From Glaciimonas sp. (GTDB lineage Bacteria > Pseudomonadota > Gammaproteobacteria > Burkholderiales > Burkholderiaceae_D): 64,000 nt of DNA. Positions 8,355 to 15,850 of the stretch are shown piece by piece (the stretch's first letter is position 1; each line of letters opens with the position of its first letter). Under the pieces are notes generated by a model. That model saw only the letters and a list, made by a program, of their open reading frames with translations. It had not been told where the DNA came from and made no database searches. A program made the position numbers and the translations under genes. The DNA is taken from positions 1 through 64,000 of the forward strand of contig JABBOV010000009.1 of the NCBI GenBank assembly GCA_012927625.1. The letters are read 5' to 3'.

Positions 8355-8918
8355 ATGCCGCACATGGACGCATTGAAATACCTGGCAGGTTATTCGGAGG
8401 ACATCAAGACCCAGGTGCGCACGCTACTGGCACAGGATCGGCTGGGCACTGTCCTGCTGCAAAAATACGGCCGCTTGCACGACGTGCGCACCGATCGCGC
8501 GTTATACGATTACGTGATTGCGCTGAAGAATGCGTTTTTGCGAAATGCCGCACCGCTGTCCAAGGTCGCGTTCGACAACCAGATCAAAGTCATCCAGCAT
8601 GCGCTGGGCCTGCATACCGCAGTCTCACGGGTACAAGGCAACAAGCTCAAGGCCAAACGCGAAATTCGGATCGCTTCGCTGTTTCGGGAAGTGCCGCTGG
8701 AATTTCTGAAGATGATCACCGTGCATGAACTGGCGCACCTGAAAGAAACCCAGCACGATAAAGCTTTTTATCAGCTTTGCACTCACATGGAGCCGAACTA
8801 CCATCAGTACGAATTCGATCTGCGCCTGTACTTGACGCAAGTCGATGTGCACGGCAAGCTGCTGTGGCCAGGCAGTGTTGCCGGTGCCGGTGCAACAGCG
8901 CCGGCAGAAAAAAACTAA
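8355..8918 (+). CDS. YgjP-like zinc metallopeptidase
   Basis: A 187-residue cytoplasmic protein with the HExxH zinc-protease motif H124-E-L-A-H128, followed by KETQHDKAFYQLCTHMEPNY, the conserved block after the motif in YgjP/DUF45-type M48 metallopeptidases (third ligand probably H134). A second ATG three codons in is possible. It begins six bases after the asparaginase-like stop, so the two are probably translated from one transcript. Physiological substrate is unknown for the family. Confidence 0.8.
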   Translation: MPHMDALKYLAGYSEDIKTQVRTLLAQDRLGTVLLQKYGRLHDVRTDRALYDYVIALKNAFLRNAAPLSKVAFDNQIKVIQHALGLHTAVSRVQGNKLKAKREIRIASLFREVPLEFLKMITVHELAHLKETQHDKAFYQLCTHMEPNYHQYEFDLRLYLTQVDVHGKLLWPGSVAGAGATAPAEKN

Positions 8919-8948
8919 CCTTGCCTGTTCACCTCGGATCACCTGCTT

Positions 8949-9164
8949 ATGCCACCCATCAACAGCACCCCAATCCCTTGGTACGACGTCGCCAGTATGG
9001 TTTTCCTGGCTTGCCTGTGCCTGTACTTCAGCCTCGCCGCCGGCAGTTTTTCCGCGCGCGCACGGCAAAGACTACCCTCGTTCGTCTTCAATCGCCGTAT
9101 TTGTTTTTTTCTGACCGCAGCCTTTTTAGTAATGGCCTTGGCCAGATTACTGGGCTGGTTTTAG
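8949..9164 (+). CDS. small two-helix membrane protein
   Basis: A 71-residue protein with two hydrophobic stretches (SMVFLACLCLYFSLAAG, then ICFFLTAAFLVMALARLLGW) joined by a basic loop (SARARQRLPSFVFNRR). The reading frame follows the protease gene by 30 bp in the same direction. No family is recognised and no strong ribosome site is seen. The hydrophobic-basic pattern makes it more likely real than a chance frame. Confidence 0.5.
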   Translation: MPPINSTPIPWYDVASMVFLACLCLYFSLAAGSFSARARQRLPSFVFNRRICFFLTAAFLVMALARLLGWF

Positions 9165-9451
9165 GTGCCGATGCACTGATTGCCGCCGGCGAGGGCGCGC
9201 TCTTCGTGCGGCAGGCTGCGATTTTGATCGACTGAAAATCTACCGACGCCAAGGGTTTTGAGAATACCGGCAGCCGCATCCAGCGTCTGCAATGCGCGGA
9301 TTTCTTCGCGCGCGGTATGCAACGGGCAGGGCGTTTGCTCCAGATCGCGATAGGCGTGAATTTCCCAGGCGGCGCCGTTCCAGAATAACGTCCACTGAAA
9401 CTCGGCGCCGGTCGACAGGGCAGTGCGAAAATAAGCGACATCGGTAGTCAT
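9161..9451 (-). CDS. small conserved-looking protein, unknown
   Basis: A 96-residue soluble protein starting MTTDVAYFRTAL, with FQWTLFWNGAAWEIHAYRDL in the middle. GAGAG lies upstream of the ATG at 9451, which supports the start over upstream in-frame codons. It overlaps the end of the small membrane protein by four bases on the opposite strand. I do not recognise a family. Confidence 0.45.
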   Translation of the reverse strand: MTTDVAYFRTALSTGAEFQWTLFWNGAAWEIHAYRDLEQTPCPLHTAREEIRALQTLDAAAGILKTLGVGRFSVDQNRSLPHEERALAGGNQCIGT

Positions 9452-9593
9452 GACAGTCTCTCTTTTTGGTTGGTCTGACTGTGGTTTAGGACACGATACC
9501 TGTTTTGTCAAATGCCATTTGTGTTTTGTTACGCAAAACACGGCTAGCGACACCATCGCCGATACACCGATTCAACACGACACGAAAGAATTT

Positions 9594-10841
9594 ATGATCT
9601 GTTCCGACCCTCGCAAACGCCGTGTCGCCATCGTCGGCGGCGGCCCAGCCGGGCTGATGGCGGCCGAGGTGCTGGCCCATAACGGAATGCAGGTTGATCT
9701 GTATGACGCCATGCCTTCGGTCGGGCGCAAGTTTTTGCTGGCCGGCAAAGGCGGCATGAATATTACCCACGCCGAGCCGAATGCAGCGTTCCTGTCGCGT
9801 TATGGTGCGCGCCAAGCGCAGATTGCGCCGCTATTGGATGCTTTCGGGCCGGATGCATTGCGAGAATGGGTACATGGCTTGGGCGTGGCGACCTTTGTCG
9901 GCAGTTCCGGGCGTGTCTTCCCGCTCGATATGAAGGCCGCGCCCTTGCTGCGCGCCTGGCTGCAGCGCTTGCGTGGAGCCGGAGTGCACTTTCACATGCG
10001 CCAACGCTGGCTCGGATGGGACGCTGACGGCGCGCTGCGCTTCGGCAGCGCCACTGGCAGCACACTGATCAAACCGGACGCAGTGATACTGGCGCTGGGC
10101 GGCGGCAGTTGGGCGCGGCTCGGCTCCGATGGCGCATGGCTGCCATTGCTGACGGCACACGGGGTCGAGGTGGCGCCGCTGCAGCCGTCCAATTGCGGTT
10201 TCGATTGTGTCTGGAGCACGCATTTCAGCAGTCGATACGCAGGTTCTGCGCTGACTTCGGTAGCACTTGGCTTTACCAATGACAACCCACCAGTGCAACC
10301 CAAGAAAGGCCAGTTTGTGATCACTGAAGGTGGCGTCGAAGGCAGCCTGATTTATGCCTTTTCAGCCGCCATACGCGATGCCATTGGCGCTTACGGCAGC
10401 GCCACCGTCACGCTCGATCTGGCACCCGACTGGACGCTTGAACGGGTCGCCGCAGAACTCAGCCGGCCGCGCGGCGCGCGCTCGATGTCAAGCCACTTGC
10501 AGAGCCGGCTTAACATCACCGGAGTCAAGTCCGGCCTGCTGCGCGAACTGGTGCGCAAGGAGGATTTTGCCCAACCGGCGGTACTGGCCACCAGGATCAA
10601 GGCGCTGCCGCTAACGCTGACCGCGGCCCGCCCGCTGGACGAAGCCATCAGCAGCGCCGGCGGGGTGCGCTTTGATGCGCTGAATCCGCATTTGATGCTG
10701 CACGCTCTGCCCGGCGTTTTTTGCGCTGGCGAAATGCTGGATTGGGAAGCGCCGACTGGCGGTTATCTGCTGAGCGCTTGCTTTGCCAGCGGCCGCGCAG
10801 CCGGGATGGGTGCGCTGGACTGGTTGCAGCACAGTGACTAA
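9594..10841 (+). CDS. FAD-dependent oxidoreductase, HI0933-like
   Basis: A 415-residue flavoprotein. The N-terminal dinucleotide-binding fold is clear (VAIVGGGPAGLMAAEVLA), followed by GRKFLLAGKGGMNITH, the hallmark of the HI0933-like/BaiN family. A second flavin-contact region near the C-terminus reads GVFCAGEMLDWEAPTGGYLLSACFASGRAAG. The start is placed at 9594, right before the nucleotide-binding strand; an upstream in-frame region overlaps the divergent small gene and has no coding character. Members of this family are predicted NAD(P)/FAD oxidoreductases with poorly known substrates. Confidence 0.85.
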   Translation: MICSDPRKRRVAIVGGGPAGLMAAEVLAHNGMQVDLYDAMPSVGRKFLLAGKGGMNITHAEPNAAFLSRYGARQAQIAPLLDAFGPDALREWVHGLGVATFVGSSGRVFPLDMKAAPLLRAWLQRLRGAGVHFHMRQRWLGWDADGALRFGSATGSTLIKPDAVILALGGGSWARLGSDGAWLPLLTAHGVEVAPLQPSNCGFDCVWSTHFSSRYAGSALTSVALGFTNDNPPVQPKKGQFVITEGGVEGSLIYAFSAAIRDAIGAYGSATVTLDLAPDWTLERVAAELSRPRGARSMSSHLQSRLNITGVKSGLLRELVRKEDFAQPAVLATRIKALPLTLTAARPLDEAISSAGGVRFDALNPHLMLHALPGVFCAGEMLDWEAPTGGYLLSACFASGRAAGMGALDWLQHSD

Positions 10842-10949
10842 TGGCTACACATCGTTCATGTAACGACTACGGAATGCACGGATTCATTGCCCGGTAATAA
10901 TTGTTCGGCATAATGCGGCTCTCGCTGCCCTATTGCGCCCAAGTCTTTT

Positions 10950-11993
10950 ATGTTCCTCAAAAACGCTATATTTGCATTGCTTTTCCTGTGCGCGGCCGAT
11001 CGCGTGCTGGCTGGCGACATAGCCGGTGCCGGATCGTCTGCCGCCAAACCGCTGTATGAAAAATGGGCAGAGGTTTACACGCAGCGTACCAACGTCAAGA
11101 TTGCCTATGCGCCAGTCGGCTCATCGAAGGGCTTGTTGCAGATCCGCCAGCGCGCGGTTGATTTTGGCGCCAGCGATGTAGCGCTGACTGCGGCAGACCT
11201 TAAAAAATATCGGTTGATCAATTTTCCCAGTGCGATTTCCGGGGTGGTGCCGATCGTCAATCTGGCTGGCATCAAGCCCGGTGCGCTATTGCTCACGGGG
11301 TCCGTACTGGCCGATATTTTTGCGCGTAAAGTTACTCGCTGGAATGCCCCTGCAATAGCTATCCTCAACCCCGGGCTGCTGCTGCCGGACGCAGCTATCG
11401 TGGTCGTGGTGCGTCAGGACGGTTCCGGCACCACGTATAACTTCAGTGATTATTTGAGCAAGATGCAGACCGGCTGGCGGAAAAATTTCGGCCGCGGCTT
11501 TACGATCGCCTGGCCGGCCGGCGTAGTGCCGGTCAAAGGCAGCAGCGCCGTGGCCGCCGGCGTCAAGCAGACCGACAACGCGATCGGCTATGTCGATTAC
11601 AACTATGTGGTGCAAGAGAAGCTGACCTACGTCAGGCTCAAGAATCGGCAGGGAAACTTTGTTGCGCCGAACGCGCAGAGCTTTGCTTCTGCACTAAAAA
11701 ACAGCACCTGGCTGCGCTGGGCCGCATTTGAGGAAATGCTGACCGACAAATCCGGGGCCGAGAGCTGGCCGATTACGATGGGCACTTTCATCATCATTGC
11801 CCAGGTGGCTCAAAAACCTGAAAACGCCATCGCCACCCTGAAATTTTTCAATTGGGCATTCATGCATGGCGACCACCTGGCGACAGGCCTGGATTTCGTG
11901 CGCCTGCCAGACACGATGCAGGCCAGGGTGTATGCCGAAATGCTGAAAGTAACCGATCAAAATGGCAAACCGCTGCACTGGCCGGAATTGTAA
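10950..11993 (+). CDS. pstS: PstS-like phosphate-binding protein
   Basis: A periplasmic solute-binding protein of 347 residues with a signal peptide (MFLKNAIFALLFLCAADRVLAG). The phosphate-contact segments are recognisable: AGSSAAKPLYEKW and GSSKGLLQIRQRAVDFGASD, then RQDGSGTTYNFSDYL. It belongs to the PstS-type family. No pstC, pstA, pstB or phoU lies nearby, so it is an orphan copy, perhaps serving a transporter elsewhere. A GC-rich hairpin with six Ts (12048-12070) ends the unit. Confidence 0.85.
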   Translation: MFLKNAIFALLFLCAADRVLAGDIAGAGSSAAKPLYEKWAEVYTQRTNVKIAYAPVGSSKGLLQIRQRAVDFGASDVALTAADLKKYRLINFPSAISGVVPIVNLAGIKPGALLLTGSVLADIFARKVTRWNAPAIAILNPGLLLPDAAIVVVVRQDGSGTTYNFSDYLSKMQTGWRKNFGRGFTIAWPAGVVPVKGSSAVAAGVKQTDNAIGYVDYNYVVQEKLTYVRLKNRQGNFVAPNAQSFASALKNSTWLRWAAFEEMLTDKSGAESWPITMGTFIIIAQVAQKPENAIATLKFFNWAFMHGDHLATGLDFVRLPDTMQARVYAEMLKVTDQNGKPLHWPEL

Positions 11994-12047
11994 GCAGCCG
12001 CGATACTTTCAGGCCTCAACGAAAAATCGCAAAAACTTAACGGAAAC

Positions 12048-12070
12048 TGCGCCAGACCGGCGCATTTTTT
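12048..12070 (+). terminator. intrinsic terminator after pstS
   Basis: TGCGCC and GGCGCA form a six-pair stem with a five-base loop, followed by TTTTTT. It lies 55 bp after the pstS stop, between convergent genes. Confidence 0.85.
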
Positions 12071-12074
12071 ACCA

Positions 12075-12773
12075 TTACGGCATTACCGCGGACATCCGCT
12101 CAAAATCGAGTATCTTGATGCGCCGGCCGGAGATCGCAATCAAGCCTTCGGCAGAGAGATCGTGAAACAGGCGCGACAGGGTTTCCGGCGTCAGGCTGAG
12201 GCGCGAGGCGATCAGCGATTTTTTGGCTACCAATTCTATATCGGCGCTGATTTCACGCCGGCTTTGCCGCAGCAGATATTCCGCCAGCCGCTGTTTGGCA
12301 CTTTGCGAATACGTTTCAATATCGCGCACCAGGCTATAAAACTGGCGTCCGACGCAGGTCATCAGTTCACGCGAAAAATCAAAATTCTGCGCCGCCACGC
12401 GCATGATCGCAGTGCGATCGACATGCAGCAGCATGGCCTCGGTGGTGGTCTTGATCAGCGCAATATGCGGACTCCCCAACAGCATTTCACCCAGGCCGAA
12501 ACAAGTGTTCTGACCCAATATTTCGAGGATTTTTTCGGTGCCCTGCTTGGTATGCAGGACGATTTTGACCTGCCCATAAACGATCCAGAACGCGCCATTG
12601 GCAGCATCGCCATGACTGACGATCGATGTATCTGCTTTGGCCTGGATGGATCTGGTGCTGGATACGATATCGTCAAGCTGTTTCTCATCCAGCATTCTGA
12701 ACAAGCTAGTCTTGGCAATTATGCTTTTTAGATTGGTGCTGCAGTTTTTGGTCTTGGATAACGCGGGTATCAC
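12075..12773 (-). CDS. Crp/Fnr-family regulator, Dnr/Anr-like
   Basis: A 232-residue regulator with a beta-roll sensor domain (about 20-125; YGQVKIVLHTKQG, CFGLGEMLLGSP), a dimerisation helix and a C-terminal winged helix (KKSLIASRLSLTPETLSRLFHDLSAEG, about 185-212). The N-terminus has one Cys only, so it lacks the FNR iron-sulfur ligands and looks more like Dnr- or Crp-type members that respond to NO, haem or nucleotides. An FNR-like box lies 131 bp upstream, so control by Fnr/Anr or autoregulation is likely. It is convergent with pstS. Confidence 0.85.
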   Translation of the reverse strand: MIPALSKTKNCSTNLKSIIAKTSLFRMLDEKQLDDIVSSTRSIQAKADTSIVSHGDAANGAFWIVYGQVKIVLHTKQGTEKILEILGQNTCFGLGEMLLGSPHIALIKTTTEAMLLHVDRTAIMRVAAQNFDFSRELMTCVGRQFYSLVRDIETYSQSAKQRLAEYLLRQSRREISADIELVAKKSLIASRLSLTPETLSRLFHDLSAEGLIAISGRRIKILDFERMSAVMP

Positions 12774-12903
12774 AATCTCATCCTTAATTCTATCCTTGCA
12801 CGCTGCTATAAGTGCATCAATAGGCCTGTTTCCCGATCTAAATATCGTGAAAATTGTTGGAAATCATAGACGACGATAGTAGCGATATGGTATTGCCGCA
12901 TAC

Positions 12904-12917
12904 ATGATGTGGATCAA
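12904..12917 (-). promoter_or_regulatory. FNR/ANR-type box upstream of the Crp/Fnr gene
   Basis: Minus strand TTGAT, CCAC, ATCAT: nine of ten bases of the Fnr/Anr half-sites TTGAT-N4-ATCAA. It sits 131 bp before the start of the Crp/Fnr gene, in the only promoter-sized gap there. Confidence 0.55.
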
Positions 12918-12964
12918 TTTTTTGCGGATGCGCTCGATTGCGCAGCCGTCATGTTCACCATCAA

Positions 12965-13675
12965 TCAATACGGCATCCGGTAACGGTATCCCTGGTAATT
13001 CAGCACCACTGCGCCGCGCAGCATTTTTTCCAGGATCAATCCGGGTGCGACGGTATCGCCTTCGCGCAGCAACTGGTTGTTGATCAATAGCGAGCGCTCG
13101 GCCTGGTTGCTGGAATAGATGTAGCCGCTGATGACCAATGGCGGAATCTCCCTTTGGATCTGGGGCGGCAGATCGCGCAGCGTTTGCAGTTCCGGTTCGG
13201 CCGCACTGGCGGATGGCGCCGGCGCCGGTTTTTTTGCGGGCGGGGTGACGGCTACCGCTGGCGGTTGCTTTGGCAGCGAGGTTGGCATGCTGCTGGCAGC
13301 GGCCTTCGGCTTGCTGGCTTCCGGTGGCACCGCTTTGGGCGTGGACTTGGGCGGAGACGGCACAGGCGGCGCAGGGACAGCGCGCACGGGCGGCGGCAGT
13401 GCCGGCGCAATCGATGCTGCCGGCGCAACGGATTGCGCTGGCGCACTGGGCGCTGCTTTCGGCAGCACGGTGCCGCGCTGCCAGGGCCGAAACCAGGCCA
13501 GCGCGATCAGGATCATGACCATAGCCGTCAGCGCACCCCAGCGCCCTGCGCGCAGCCAAAGCGGCGCGCGGCCTTCGGAGGTGGCGGCGAAAACCGCCTG
13601 CGCATGAATATTCGGCAGCGCACCCAGCGTGCGTTGCGCTTCAGCCTTTTTCAGGGCATCCAGAATGTAAGACAT
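12965..13675 (-). CDS. gspB: type II secretion assembly protein GspB
   Basis: A 236-residue protein that begins MSYILDALKKAEAQRTLG, the signature N-terminus of GspB/ExeB. It has one membrane helix (about residues 45-62), a long Pro/Ala-rich periplasmic linker (about 75-155) and a C-terminal beta domain (PPLVISGYIYSSNQAERSLLINNQLL, ending GYRYRMPY) typical of the family. Its ATG overlaps the stop of gspA (TAATG). GspA and GspB form an inner-membrane, peptidoglycan-binding complex that helps insert the secretin. No other type II secretion gene is in the window. Confidence 0.9.
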   Translation of the reverse strand: MSYILDALKKAEAQRTLGALPNIHAQAVFAATSEGRAPLWLRAGRWGALTAMVMILIALAWFRPWQRGTVLPKAAPSAPAQSVAPAASIAPALPPPVRAVPAPPVPSPPKSTPKAVPPEASKPKAAASSMPTSLPKQPPAVAVTPPAKKPAPAPSASAAEPELQTLRDLPPQIQREIPPLVISGYIYSSNQAERSLLINNQLLREGDTVAPGLILEKMLRGAVVLNYQGYRYRMPY

Positions 13676-15327
13676 TATTTTCCCGACTCCGCAGTGGCGA
13701 CGCCAGCCTGGTGCAAGCGCGGCTCCTGAATGCCGGCGGCACGATTGAGGTACATGAAAGTCATGGGGCCAACTATGCCGTCGGCAGTCAAGCCATGGGT
13801 GCGCTGAAACTGTTGCACCTGGAGCGTCAGGGCTTGGTTGAATACCTGCCCGGCCGGTGGTGGCGATTGCTCCGATTGCGCCAGTCTGGCGGCGATCCAA
13901 TCGACTTCGGCACCTTGCGTGCCCGGGCCAAATACCATGCCGGCGATATCGCGCGCGGTCGGGGTGCGCCAGAAGGTCACCAACTGGCCGTGAAATTGCG
14001 CCTCCAATACCGCCAGCGGTACGGTTTTGCTGCCGTTACCAGTGCCTAAGGTAGCGCTGTCTGGTGTCAGCCCGGTAAGCAACGCGTAATAGACTGAACT
14101 CGTATTGTCTTGATCCTGAAGGGTCAGGATCGCAGGGCGATCGAGCTGCGCCAATGCGGCTAATCCAATCCCGCTGGCAACATAACAAGCTACGCGCTGT
14201 TGCAGCACGGCTTGGCAAGGCGGCCCTTGCATCAATGTAAAACCCCACAATTGCGCCAGTTGCCGGTACGCGTCCTTGCGATCCGGCCAACCGGCCTCGA
14301 CCTGCAGCGACGCCACTGCGGCGGGTGGGGGCTGACTGATTTTGGCGAGAGTGGTCTTGTCTTGCCGGCCTTGCGTACTGTGCTCTTGCCGCAGATTCCA
14401 GCCCAACGCCAAAGCGACCAAGATGATGGTGCCCGCCATCAACCAGACCAAGGTCGGGCGGATGGCAGGTGCTAACGCTGCATCTGTCGCTACCGCAAAA
14501 TCACCGAACACTTCACGCGCCGCCTGTCTGACTATCGCGCGATCGACCGTGTGTTTGTTTTCGGTATACGCGCCCAGCAGGGCGCGGTCGCACAGTAAGT
14601 TGATGCGGCGCGGCACCCCGTGCGTGAGGCGATGTATCTGCTGCATCACTGGCGGCGGAAATACCGTAGCGTCAAGCATGCCGGCCACCGCCAGCCGATG
14701 TCGGATATAGCGCGCGGTTTCCGGCACCGTCAGTGGCCCCAGATGGTAGCGGGCAATCACGCGCTGGGCCAGTTGCTCCAGCTCTGGCCGCGCCAGCATG
14801 CTGCGCAATTCGGGTTGGCCGATCAGGATGATCTGCAGCAGTTTGCTTTGGCTGGTTTCCAGGTTCGTCAGCAGCCGCAATTGTTCCAGCACGCTGGCCG
14901 ACAGGCTTTGCGCTTCATCGATGATCAGGACATTGTGGCGGCCCTCGGCATGGGCTGTCAGCAAATAGGTATTGAGTGCATCGACGTAATCCTTGACCGA
15001 TGCTGCATCGGCGCCGGTACTGTGCCGCAAGCCGATGCCGATGCCAAATTCGTCGCAGATCGATTGCAGCAACTCCGGCACCGTCAGCTTCGGGTTAAAG
15101 ATGTAGGCGACATTGCAGCCGGGGGGAATCTGTTCCAGGAAGCAGCGGCAAATCGTGGTCTTGCCGGCCCCAATTTCGCCGCTCAGCAAGACGAACCCGC
15201 CGCCGCTGCCTACGCCATACAGCAAATGCGCCAGCGCCTCACGATGCTGCTCGCTCATGAACAGATAGTGCGGATCAGGGGCGATCGAAAACGGTGCTTG
15301 ATGCAAGTTGAAGAATTGGGTGTACAT
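13675..15327 (-). CDS. gspA: GspA/ExeA ATPase with peptidoglycan-binding domain
   Basis: A 550-residue protein. The AAA ATPase domain has a Walker A GEIGAGKTT (near residue 50) and Walker B NVLIIDEAQ, with the ExeA opening MYTQFFNLHQAPFSIAPDP. A membrane helix follows (VWLMAGTIILVALALGW, near 300), and the C-terminal periplasmic part carries a PG_binding_1 repeat (LQVQQFQRTHGLTADGIVGPMT). The start at 15327 gives the family N-terminus; the ribosome site is weak. It is translationally coupled with gspB. Copy 3 of the dispersed element lies 95 bp upstream, antiparallel. Confidence 0.9.
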   Translation of the reverse strand: MYTQFFNLHQAPFSIAPDPHYLFMSEQHREALAHLLYGVGSGGGFVLLSGEIGAGKTTICRCFLEQIPPGCNVAYIFNPKLTVPELLQSICDEFGIGIGLRHSTGADAASVKDYVDALNTYLLTAHAEGRHNVLIIDEAQSLSASVLEQLRLLTNLETSQSKLLQIILIGQPELRSMLARPELEQLAQRVIARYHLGPLTVPETARYIRHRLAVAGMLDATVFPPPVMQQIHRLTHGVPRRINLLCDRALLGAYTENKHTVDRAIVRQAAREVFGDFAVATDAALAPAIRPTLVWLMAGTIILVALALGWNLRQEHSTQGRQDKTTLAKISQPPPAAVASLQVEAGWPDRKDAYRQLAQLWGFTLMQGPPCQAVLQQRVACYVASGIGLAALAQLDRPAILTLQDQDNTSSVYYALLTGLTPDSATLGTGNGSKTVPLAVLEAQFHGQLVTFWRTPTARDIAGMVFGPGTQGAEVDWIAARLAQSEQSPPPAGQVFNQALTLQVQQFQRTHGLTADGIVGPMTFMYLNRAAGIQEPRLHQAGVATAESGK

Positions 15328-15421
15328 GGCCGTCAGTGAATGATCCAGCGGCAAGGCTAGCATAAACGCGTTCCAGCCCATACTGTGCTTACGCGGATCA
15401 TTCTATAATTTTGTATTTATC

Positions 15422-15497
15422 AGGAGTATATCTATAAACGATAGATTTTCCGCATTATTATAGTGATAATTTAAAAATACAATGCATAGTATTAGAT
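15422..15497 (+). repeat. dispersed 75-bp element, copy 3
   Basis: GGAGTAT, 20 nt, CCGCAT, 17 nt, AAAAATAC, 8 nt, GTAT. Between the first two blocks ATCTAT and ATAGAT can pair. It lies 95 bp upstream of gspA and antiparallel to it. Just after it a small stem GGTAC (15506-15510) / GTACC (15535-15539) encloses GCCGAAGGC. Confidence 0.75.
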
Positions 15498-15642
15498 ACA
15501 GGGAAGGTACGCCGAAGGCGGAACTAGCGACCCGGTACCAAACGTTAATAATTGGCCTCAGTTTTCATTGGCTAATCCACATGATGAAGCGTGACATGGT
15601 TTTTTAAAATTGAACGACGCCAGATTATCTCGCATACAGCCC

Positions 15643-15822
15643 TCATTTAAAGGCTGCAGCCGAACCGCCTGCCAGGCGGCAAGGCGGACTTGGTGACGCG
15701 CGACGACGAAATAAACCAAGATAGTCAATCAAGGCATCTGAGAACACCTTGACGACCAGGGCCGTAGATTCGGCCAGCCCGCCAAGGAGGCTAGCCGTGA
15801 AAGTGCAGTCACCTAAGCGCAC
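15643..15822 (-). pseudogene. relic of an MFS transporter segment
   Basis: Minus-strand frame of about 60 codons with a GTG at its head and TGA at its end. It reads LLGGLAESTALVVKVFSDAL then IDYLG, followed by a short basic stretch, which matches the second-helix and loop region of MFS permeases (GxxEaxAxxxKxxSGxLSDxxGkRK). The tail SAAAFK resembles the next helix start (GYgLAAxtKP) before the frame breaks. The N-terminal helices and the remaining ten or so are missing. It lies directly after the mgtA stop. It is a degraded fragment, not a functional gene. Confidence 0.45.
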
Positions 15823-15850
15823 TTATTGCAAAAATATCAGGTGACCGACA

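Noticed and set aside
14620-15339. A 239-codon frame opposite gspA
   Set aside because: It is antisense to the conserved ATPase domain and reads Gln/Arg/Ala-rich without any domain pattern.
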